Below the pieces are notes generated by a model, which was not told the DNA's origin, did not search any database, and saw nothing but the letters and a program-made list of their open reading frames with translations. Shown here one piece after another: positions 58,320-64,000 of a stretch of 64,000 nt of DNA; the first letter of the stretch is position 1; each line of letters starts with the position of its first letter. The translations under genes and the position numbers were made by a program. The stretch is from Micromonospora zingiberis (GTDB taxonomy: Bacteria > Actinomycetota > Actinomycetes > Mycobacteriales > Micromonosporaceae), in NCBI RefSeq assembly GCF_004331455.1, contig NZ_SJJR01000023.1:37912-101911 (forward strand). The letters are read 5' to 3'.

Positions 58320-58955
58320 TCAGTTGCCGGCGGCCTCGCGCTGTTCGACCTCGGCGAGGGCGGCCAGCAGGGTGGCCGGCTCCTGGGCGCCGGTGACCGC
58401 GTACTTGCCGGCGAGCACGAAGGTGGGCACGCTGGTCACCCCGAGCTGGCGGGCCTCGGTCAACTCGGCGGTCAGCTCGGCGACCCCCTCGTCCGAGTCG
58501 AGGAAGCGGCGGGCCTCGGCGCCGTCCAGGCCGACCTCGGCGGCGACGGCGGCGAGCGCCTCCCGCGAACCGATGTCGACACCGTCGGTGAAGTGAGCCC
58601 GGTGCAGCGCCTCGACCGTCTCGCCGCCGCGACCCCGCCCGTCGGCCCAGTCGATCAGCCGGTGTGCGTCGAAGGTGTTGGCCGCGATCGCCCGATCGAA
58701 GTGGAAATCCAACCCGATGCTCGCGCCGACCTCGGTGACCTGGGCGGCCATCTGCCGGGCGCGATCCGGTCCGCCGAACTTGTCGCCCAGCACGGCCAGC
58801 AGCGGCCGGGGCTCGGTCACCGGCGTCGCATCGAGCTGGTAGGGCCGGTGCCGGACGGTGACCTTGCCGTCGTACGAGGCCAGGGCCGTTTCGAGTCGTC
58901 GCCGACCGATCCAGCACCAGGGGCAGACCACGTCGGCGTAGATGTCGATCTCCAT
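58320..58955 (-). CDS. FrnE/DsbA-like oxidoreductase
   Basis: 211 residues from ATG 58955. Thioredoxin fold with active site CPWC (DVVCPWCWIGRRR), inserted helical domain, and SVPTFVLAGKYAVTGAQEP with the cis-Pro. No signal peptide, so cytoplasmic like FrnE of Streptomyces and polyketide clusters. It starts 8 bases after the upstream SufE gene, likely one operon. Confidence 0.9.
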   Translation of the reverse strand: MEIDIYADVVCPWCWIGRRRLETALASYDGKVTVRHRPYQLDATPVTEPRPLLAVLGDKFGGPDRARQMAAQVTEVGASIGLDFHFDRAIAANTFDAHRLIDWADGRGRGGETVEALHRAHFTDGVDIGSREALAAVAAEVGLDGAEARRFLDSDEGVAELTAELTEARQLGVTSVPTFVLAGKYAVTGAQEPATLLAALAEVEQREAAGN

Positions 58956-58963
58956 AACCGGGG

Positions 58964-59404
58964 TCAACCGGTCGGTCCGCCGATCTGTTCCCGCACCTGC
59001 CGCTTGAGCCGGGCCAGGATGGCGGTGCCGCCGCGCACCCGCAACGGGCTGATCGCCTGTGCCAGCCCCATCCGCTGGTACAGGTCGTCCGGCACGGCGA
59101 GGACCTGCTCCGGGCTGGCTCCGGCCAACCCTTCGGCGAGGATGCCGGCGAACGCCCGGGTGGTCGGCGCCTCCGGCGGGCAGTCGAACAGCGTCCGTAC
59201 GGTGCCCTCGGGCGTCAGATCGGCGCGGAGGAAGAACGGGGTCTGGCACTCCGGCACCTGCTCCATGCCTTCGTGGCCCTCGTACCCGGCGGGCAGCGGC
59301 GGCACCGCGTCGGAGTATTCCAGCAGCATCTCCAGCACCACGTCCCGCGGGGCGGCGGCGAACTCGTCCACGATCTCGGCCAGCTTGCTCGGCATCTCGG
59401 GCAT
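58964..59404 (-). CDS. sufE: SufE-family sulfur acceptor protein
   Basis: 146 residues. SufE fold: LAEIVDEFAAAPRDVVLEMLLEYSD, active Cys in VPECQTPFFL, then FDCPPEAPTTRAFAGILAEGL. Accepts sulfur from a cysteine desulfurase or rhodanese-type enzyme; in related genomes a sulfurtransferase is often adjacent, here FrnE-like follows instead. Short 8-base spacing to the next gene. Confidence 0.92.
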   Translation of the reverse strand: MPEMPSKLAEIVDEFAAAPRDVVLEMLLEYSDAVPPLPAGYEGHEGMEQVPECQTPFFLRADLTPEGTVRTLFDCPPEAPTTRAFAGILAEGLAGASPEQVLAVPDDLYQRMGLAQAISPLRVRGGTAILARLKRQVREQIGGPTG

Positions 59405-59429
59405 CCCGCCAGGCTACCGACGCCGTGAG

Positions 59430-59855
59430 CTACACCGTGGGTGACTGCTCGCTGATCTGGCCGAGGGCGGACTGCGGGTCGAGCTGCACGGCCAGGTCGC
59501 CCAGGGAGACGATGCCGACCAGCTTGCGTTCGGCGTCGCAGACCAGCACCCGACGTACCCCGCGTTCCCGCATCAGCGCCGCCGCGTCCCCCGCCGAACA
59601 GTTCTGCTCGATCATGACCACCTCGCGGGTGGTGATCGAACCGATCGTCGTACTGGTGGGATCGCTGTTGGCGGCGACCGCCCGGACCACGATGTCGCGG
59701 TCGGTGAGCAGGCCGGCGAGGGTGGCGCCGTCGGTGACCACCACGTCACCGATGTCGGCCTCCTTCATCACCCGGGCCGCCTCGTCAAGGGTGGTTTCCG
59801 CCGACAGGTAGATGACCTGACGGGTCATCACGTCAGCGACGCGGTAGTCGGACAT
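59430..59855 (-). CDS. CBS-domain protein
   Basis: 141 residues made of two CBS motifs (MTRQVIYLSAETTLDEAARVMKEADIGDVVVTDGATLAGLLTDRDIVVR; and TREVVMIEQNCSAGDAAALMRERGVRRVLVCDAERKLVGIVSLGDLAVQ). Such stand-alone CBS pairs bind adenine nucleotides and may sense energy. The gene's 5' end faces the alpha/beta hydrolase and the 50-bp repeat. Confidence 0.92.
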   Translation of the reverse strand: MSDYRVADVMTRQVIYLSAETTLDEAARVMKEADIGDVVVTDGATLAGLLTDRDIVVRAVAANSDPTSTTIGSITTREVVMIEQNCSAGDAAALMRERGVRRVLVCDAERKLVGIVSLGDLAVQLDPQSALGQISEQSPTV

Positions 59856-59928
59856 GAGAGCCTCCAGAGTGCATTCGGCCGATTCCGATGCGGTACCCCG
59901 TTACCCGACAGCTACACCCCTGTTTGAT

Positions 59929-59978
59929 GGAACGTGGTGCGAAAGCGCCTCTATGAGGGCATTTTCGTACCAGGATTG
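59929..59978. repeat. Diverged copy of the 50-nt palindromic element
   Basis: 36 of 50 positions match 16563-16612 without gaps, including the central CATGAGGG region. It sits 4 bases upstream of the hydrolase start. Confidence 0.75.
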
Positions 59979-59982
59979 CGGT

Positions 59983-60879
59983 GTGGATGAGGTGAGGCGG
60001 GTTGCGGCTGGGGCGCTGGATGTGGGGTATGTGGATGCGGGGGCGGTGGACGGGCCGGTGGTGCTGTTGTTGCACGGGTGGCCGTACGACATCCACAGCT
60101 TCAGTGAGGTCGTGCCGCTGTTGACGGCGGCCGGCCATCGGGTGCTCGTGCCGTACCTGCGCGGTCACGGCCCGACCCGGTTCCGGTCCGCCGAGGCGAT
60201 GCGCAACGGCGAGCCGGCGGCGATGGGCATTGACGCGATCGAGTTCCTGAACGCCCTCAACGTCGAGACGGCGACGCTGGCCGGTTTCGACTGGGGTGCT
60301 CGGACAGCCGACGTCGTGGCCGCTCTCTGGCCGCAACGCTGCCGGGGACTGGTCTCGGTGAGCGGCTATCTGATCGACGGACAGGCTTCGGGCCGGTCGC
60401 CACTGCCGCCGAAGGCCGAGTACACCTGGTGGTATCAGTTCTACTTCGCCACCGAGCGCGGCCGGCAGGGCTACGCCCGGAACACGTACGACTTCGCCAA
60501 GCTGATCTGGCGGACGGCCTCGCCGCAGTGGAACTTCGACGACGCCACCTTCGATCGCACGGCGGTCGCGTTCGACAACCCGGACCACGTCGACGTGGTG
60601 ATCCACAACTATCGGTGGCGGCTGGGCCTGGCCGACGGCGAGCCGCAGTACGCCGACCTGGAGGACCAGCTGGCCGCCAAGCCGCCCATCACGGTCCCGA
60701 CGATCACCCTGGAGGGCGACGCGAACGGCGCGCCGCACCTACCCCCGGAGGTGTACGCCAAGCAGTTCACCGGCCCGTACGAACACCGTACGGTCAGCGG
60801 CGGCATCGGGCACAACCTGCCGCAGGAGGCGCCCCGGGCCTTCGCCGACGCGATCCTCGACGTCGGCCGGATGGACTGA
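59983..60879 (+). CDS. Alpha/beta hydrolase
   Basis: 298 residues from GTG 59983, chosen because a longer frame would translate the palindromic repeat. Fold: VVLLLHGWPYDIHSFSEVVPLLTAAGHRVLVPYLRGHG (oxyanion HGWP), nucleophile elbow AGFDWGARTADV with Asp as nucleophile (as in epoxide hydrolases and haloalkane dehalogenases), acid at EGDANGAP and His in GGIGHNLPQE. Epoxide-hydrolase-like, substrate unknown. Confidence 0.88.
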   Translation: MDEVRRVAAGALDVGYVDAGAVDGPVVLLLHGWPYDIHSFSEVVPLLTAAGHRVLVPYLRGHGPTRFRSAEAMRNGEPAAMGIDAIEFLNALNVETATLAGFDWGARTADVVAALWPQRCRGLVSVSGYLIDGQASGRSPLPPKAEYTWWYQFYFATERGRQGYARNTYDFAKLIWRTASPQWNFDDATFDRTAVAFDNPDHVDVVIHNYRWRLGLADGEPQYADLEDQLAAKPPITVPTITLEGDANGAPHLPPEVYAKQFTGPYEHRTVSGGIGHNLPQEAPRAFADAILDVGRMD

Positions 60880-60925
60880 GCCGTTCGGCCTGGCCCGGCT
60901 CCGCTCAGCGCGGCATGGCCCCGGC

Positions 60926-61111
60926 TCAGCGTCGCCTGGTGGAGGTGACGAAGGCGCGCCAGGCGGTCGGCTCGAAGGTGAGCACCGGGCCGGTGACGTC
61001 CTTGCTGTCGCGTACGCCGACCATGCCCGACAGGTTGTCGGCGACCTCGACGCACTCGCCGCTGGCGCTGCGGGTGGACTTGCGCCAGGTCGCGCCCGTC
61101 AGATCGTCCAC
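60926..61111 (-). CDS. DUF397 protein
   Basis: 61 residues from GTG 61111. The family pattern ATWRKSTRSASGECVEVADNL ... VRDSKDVTGPVLTFEPTAWRAFV is complete. It overlaps the 3' end of the Scr1-type regulator by 13 bases. Together they form the frequent actinomycete regulator/DUF397 pair, proposed to act like a toxin-antitoxin or regulatory switch. Confidence 0.92.
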   Translation of the reverse strand: MDDLTGATWRKSTRSASGECVEVADNLSGMVGVRDSKDVTGPVLTFEPTAWRAFVTSTRRR

Positions 61112-61905
61112 GACTCCATCACTTCCTTCATCAGCACCTCGGATTGCCCCTTGGGAAGGGCGACGCTGCGGACACCCTCCCACCTCGCCAGCAGCGTAGC
61201 GATTTCGTCGTCCCTGTCGATGGTTGTGCCGCCGACGTGGTTTTCGAGGTGTCCCAGCCACTCGCCTTCCACGCCTCGGGCCAAAGTGATTGGGCCGGCA
61301 TGCCCCACATGCACACTCGCGTCGGCGGGAATCACGTGCACCAGGACCCCGCCGCGCTTGACACAGTCGAGCAGGTGGCTGACCTGCTGGGTCATGATGC
61401 CCCGGAAGCTCTCGTCGGCCCGGCGTAGCGTCGCCTCCTCGATCACCGCGACCAGCATCGGCGGGTCCGGCCGGGTCAGGATCGCCTGCCGCTCCATCCG
61501 TACCGCCAACCGCCGCTCCACCTCGTCGTCGCTGAGCAGGTCGTCGGCGCGAATCACCGCGCGGGCGTAGTGCTCGGTCTGCAACAGGCCAGGGACCAGC
61601 GTCGGGTGATAGCAGCGCAACTGGCGGGCGGCGCGTTCGGCGTCCAGCCAGGGACGCAGCCAGTTCGGCTGGCCGTGCAGCTCGGCGATCCGCAGCAGGC
61701 CCAACAGCAGGCCGTCACTGTTGAGCACCTCGTCGGCGCGCTTGAGAAAGAGCCGGTCGAACGGTCGCTGCCCCAGCTCGATGGCGGATATCTGAGAGCC
61801 GGAGAAATGCACCAGCTTGCCGAAATCCTCCTGGGTCAGCTCGGCGGCCAGCCGCAGCCGGCGCAGCTGTGCCCGGATCAGTTCGGCGGTCGGCTCGGAT
61901 TCCAC
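61099..61905 (-). CDS. Scr1-family helix-turn-helix regulator (DUF5753)
   Basis: 268 residues from GTG 61905 with GGAGGCACT upstream. XRE HTH: RAQLRRLRLAAELTQEDFGKLVHFSGSQISAIELGQR, then DUF5753 region (WLDAERAARQLRCYHPTLVPGLLQTEHYARAVI ... VLVHVIPADASVHVGHAGPITL). Widespread in streptomycetes and Micromonosporaceae in many copies. It probably controls itself and the DUF397 partner. Confidence 0.92.
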   Translation of the reverse strand: MESEPTAELIRAQLRRLRLAAELTQEDFGKLVHFSGSQISAIELGQRPFDRLFLKRADEVLNSDGLLLGLLRIAELHGQPNWLRPWLDAERAARQLRCYHPTLVPGLLQTEHYARAVIRADDLLSDDEVERRLAVRMERQAILTRPDPPMLVAVIEEATLRRADESFRGIMTQQVSHLLDCVKRGGVLVHVIPADASVHVGHAGPITLARGVEGEWLGHLENHVGGTTIDRDDEIATLLARWEGVRSVALPKGQSEVLMKEVMESWTI

Positions 61906-62164
61906 AGTGCCTCCACGATCTGTCGGCTGCTCGGACGGGCATCCCGGCCCGGTGTCGGCGCCGCCACGTCCGGTGTCGATGCCTTCCGACCGTAGCCGCA
62001 CAGTCACCAGACTGTCACGCAGCGGCCCTGCTCCCATCCACCGGGGACGGGGTGGGGCTGCGCGGGGACCGCCCTGTCACCTACCCGGCCGGGGCGGTCC
62101 CCACCAGGGCGGAGTTCGAATCGTGGGAGGTGGAGCGATGGCGGCTCGTACATCGGGGCGCAGT

Positions 62165-62821
62165 TCAGCGGGATCGGGCGACCCGGAAGCCGACGTCGTC
62201 GACGATGAACGTCGGATGGCTGCGACGGCGTACCGACGCGCGGCAGCTCCACTGCTCGTCGAACCATCCGCCGCCGCGTAGCACCCGGTAGCTGCCGTAG
62301 ACCTCGGCGTCGTAGACGTCCCAGCACCAGTTCCACACGTTGCCCAACATGTCGTACAGGCCCCAGGCGTTGGGCTGCTTGCCGCCCACCTCGTGGATCC
62401 GCTCGTCGGAGTTGCCCCGGTACCAGGCGATCTGGTCGAGCGGCCCGTACCGGGGGCCGGTCGTGCCGGCGCGGCAGGCGTACTCCCACTCGGCCTCGGT
62501 GGGCAGCCGGTATCCGTCGGCGTGGACGTCCCAGTCGACCCGGTCGCCGTCGAGCCGGTACGCCGTTGCCAGGCCATCCTGCTGGGACAGGGCGTTGCAG
62601 AAGCGGATCGCGTCCGACCAGGACACGCTCTCGACGGGGAGGCGCTCGCCGGTGGCGGCGCTGGGACGCTCGCCGGTGACCTGCGCGTACTGCTCCTGGG
62701 TGACCGGGACCGCCGCGATGTCGTACGGCTGGAGTTGCACCGACCAGCGCTGCTGGGTACGGCGGTCCGACAGCGTCACCAGCCCGGCCGCGATGGGCAC
62801 CATGGCAAGCTCCGCCTTCAC
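62165..62821 (-). CDS. SUMF1/FGE-like protein
   Basis: 218 residues. Formylglycine-generating-enzyme fold: VPVTQEQYAQVTGERP, VSWSDAIRFCNAL, RLPTEAEWEYACRAG, LYDMLGNVWNWCWDVYD, RVLRGGGWFDEQWSC. Counting from RGG, the first copper-binding Cys position (+4) is Asp and the second (+9) is Cys, so it is not a canonical FGE. Might be a non-oxidase FGE-fold protein. No signal peptide. Confidence 0.85.
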   Translation of the reverse strand: MKAELAMVPIAAGLVTLSDRRTQQRWSVQLQPYDIAAVPVTQEQYAQVTGERPSAATGERLPVESVSWSDAIRFCNALSQQDGLATAYRLDGDRVDWDVHADGYRLPTEAEWEYACRAGTTGPRYGPLDQIAWYRGNSDERIHEVGGKQPNAWGLYDMLGNVWNWCWDVYDAEVYGSYRVLRGGGWFDEQWSCRASVRRRSHPTFIVDDVGFRVARSR

Positions 62822-62918
62822 GAGCAGTGAGCGTACTGGAGTCGGCGGGCGATGACCTCCGCCACGATCGGGCCGGCGGGGCAGCCTGGTGCGGTTGGCG
62901 GGTGCCAGAATTTGCGAT

Positions 62919-62974
62919 GTTAAGAAGGGGCCCTTCCTATACCGCAGGCGTTAATAAGGTGCCCTTCCTTACTC
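62919..62974. repeat. Pair of direct repeats upstream of the GDSL gene
   Basis: GTTAAGAAGGGGCCCTTCCT (from 62919) and GTTAATAAGGTGCCCTTCCT (from 62950), 31 bases apart. Each contains a small palindrome-like AAGG(G/T)GCCCTT core. Confidence 0.8.
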
Positions 62975-62984
62975 CGAAGGAGCA

Positions 62985-63755
62985 GTGGTGCGCTGGCGCA
63001 GTTTTGTCGCGATCGGCGACAGCTTCACCGAGGGCCTCGACGACGCCTACCCGGACGGCACGTTTCGGGGCTGGGCTGATCTGGTCGCCACCCGGCTGGC
63101 GGCCGAGGTCGGCCCGGAATTTCAGTACGCCAACCTGGCCATCCGGGGGCGGACCTTCCCGAGCGTGGTGGCCGAGCAGGTACCCCTGGCGTTGGGGATG
63201 AAGCCCGACCTGATCAGTTTCGCGGCCGGTGGTAACGACGTGCTGCGGCGAACCTTCGACCCGGACACCCTGGTCGGACGCTTCGACGAGGTGGTCGGCC
63301 GACTGCGGGCCGACGGCGTCGACGTGGTGCTGTTCCGGTTCGCCGACGTGATGGCCCGGCTGCCCGGGCAGCGGCTCATCGCACCCCGGGTCGCCCTGCT
63401 CAACCGGGCGGTCGGCGAGACCGCCGAACGACACGGCGCGATCCTGGTCGACCTGTACGCCGACGACACGTATCTCAATCCGATGCTGTGGAGCACCGAC
63501 CGGCTGCACCTGTCCCCGGCCGGACACCGCCGGGTCGCCGGCCAGGTGCTCACCGCCCTCGGCGTCGGCTGCGAGGAACAGTGGCTGCTCGTGCCGCCGC
63601 ATCCCGAGCCGACGCCCTGGCTGTCCGCCCGCGCGGCCGACCTGCGCTGGGCCGGCCAGCACCTGGCCCCCTGGCTCAAGCGCCGCATCACCGGCCGTTC
63701 CTCCGGCGACACCCGCACCGCCAAGCGCCCCACCCTGACCCCGCTGTCCGACTGA
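62985..63755 (+). CDS. SGNH/GDSL hydrolase
   Basis: 256 residues from GTG 62985 (AAGGAG at 62977-62982). Blocks: GDSFTEG (Ser), GWADLVATRL and NLAIRG (Gly block), AAGGNDVLRRTF (Asn) and STDRLHLSPAGHRR (Asp-x-x-His). Lipase/acylhydrolase class; substrate not known. No signal peptide, so cytoplasmic. The C-terminal about 60 residues are Arg/Pro-rich. Confidence 0.92.
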   Translation: MVRWRSFVAIGDSFTEGLDDAYPDGTFRGWADLVATRLAAEVGPEFQYANLAIRGRTFPSVVAEQVPLALGMKPDLISFAAGGNDVLRRTFDPDTLVGRFDEVVGRLRADGVDVVLFRFADVMARLPGQRLIAPRVALLNRAVGETAERHGAILVDLYADDTYLNPMLWSTDRLHLSPAGHRRVAGQVLTALGVGCEEQWLLVPPHPEPTPWLSARAADLRWAGQHLAPWLKRRITGRSSGDTRTAKRPTLTPLSD

Positions 63756-63757
63756 TC

Positions 63758-63832
63758 TCCGACCTGGGCGACGTCTACACCCTGCCGAGGAACAACGGCG
63801 AGCACCAGAACTGGAACATCATCGGCCTCTAG
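63758..63832 (+). pseudogene. Relic of a ricin-type lectin domain C-terminus
   Basis: Open frame right after the GDSL stop ending at TAG 63830-63832: DLGDVYTLPRNNGEHQNWNIIGL, which resembles the last QxW repeat of ricin-B lectin domains of secreted actinomycete hydrolases. The rest of that gene is not seen, so it is a fragment. Confidence 0.4.
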
Positions 63833-63843
63833 GCATCGGTCGC

Positions 63844-63884
63844 GCCCGCCGCGCGCAGCAGCGCGCGGCGGGCCTCGTGTTTTG
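63844..63884 (+). terminator. Strong intrinsic terminator
   Basis: GCCCGCCGCGCGC (63844-63856) pairs with GCGCGCGGCGGGC (63861-63873), loop AGCA, followed by CCTCGTGTTTT. Confidence 0.85.
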
Positions 63885-63927
63885 ACCATCGTGGGGATTT
63901 GTGGTGGTCGAGGTCTAGCGGAACAGG

Positions 63928-63985
63928 GAGAACCCTGTCCATGATCTGAGTTCTCACACAAAGATCATCAATGGGCAGGGTTCTC
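63928..63985. repeat. Imperfect inverted repeat, possible IS end
   Basis: GAGAACCCTGTCCAT (from 63928) is matched in inverse by 63971-63985 (ATGGGCAGGGTTCTC) with one mismatch. An ATG follows at 63987. The region lies at the window edge. Confidence 0.4.
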
Positions 63986-64000
63986 GATGAGGAGAGTAAC

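Noticed and set aside
59854..59982. Longer N-terminus of the alpha/beta hydrolase
   Set aside because: This part would translate the dispersed 50-nt palindrome; the family homology starts after GTG 59983.

Overview
The window is a high-GC actinomycete chromosome segment spanning the replication origin. The gene order cca-murJ-pseudokinase-sigM-anti-sigma-trxB-trxA-cwlM ... parB-parA-rsmG-jag-yidC-yidD-rnpA-rpmH / dnaA-oriC-dnaN-gnd-recF-dciA ... gyrB-gyrA is the classic actinobacterial origin neighbourhood. The short decarboxylating Gnd between dnaN and recF, an Scr1/DUF397 pair, many GTG starts and the style of the dispersed repeats suggest Micromonosporaceae (Micromonospora or Salinispora-like). 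That placement is inferred from the sequence, not from a search.

Layout. 1-743 holds the N-terminal part of a secreted subtilase, cut by the window edge. 986-15401 holds tRNA CCA addition, lipid II flipping and its pseudokinase partner, an ECF sigma/anti-sigma pair, the thioredoxin system behind a SigR-type promoter, a CwlM-like amidase, a GNAT, an aminotransferase, an ATP-grasp ligase and a HIT-like protein. 15402-17909 is a repeat-rich stretch without a credible gene; it carries three parS sites and a small DnaA-box cluster. 17910-23955 is the leftward operon parB to rpmH, with two further parS sites inside the parA reading frame. 24605-26422 is dnaA, about 26520-27010 is oriC, and 27188-31037 is dnaN-gnd-recF-dciA. 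32228-39008 holds gyrB, gyrA (interrupted by a 420-residue intein) and a DUF3566 membrane protein. tRNA-Ile, a 42-residue DLW-39-like gene and tRNA-Ala follow.

39531-47934 is an integrated element bounded by 46-bp direct repeats of the tRNA-Ala 3' part. It has a tyrosine integrase, an excisionase-like HTH gene, a tightly overlapped four-gene operon (Cys-rich protein, XRE regulator, HNH nuclease, RepA-like ATPase), a small divergent HTH gene, an XRE/TPR-like regulator and a pentapeptide-repeat protein. No FtsK/TraB-type transfer gene is visible. Its non-coding DNA is full of CTAG palindromes, long perfect inverted repeats and TGACA iteron-like repeats. This is the best candidate in the window for a poorly described system.

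From 48 kb to the end lie accessory and housekeeping genes: an LtrA-like membrane protein; a MerR-redoxin fusion divergent from a methyltransferase through duplicated promoter/operator modules; a Sua5/TsaC protein; a giant CtpI-like P-type ATPase; YbaK, FrnE-like and SufE proteins; a CBS protein; an alpha/beta hydrolase; an Scr1-type regulator with DUF397 partner; a SUMF1-like protein; and a GDSL hydrolase. The right edge carries a lectin-domain relic and a possible insertion-sequence end.
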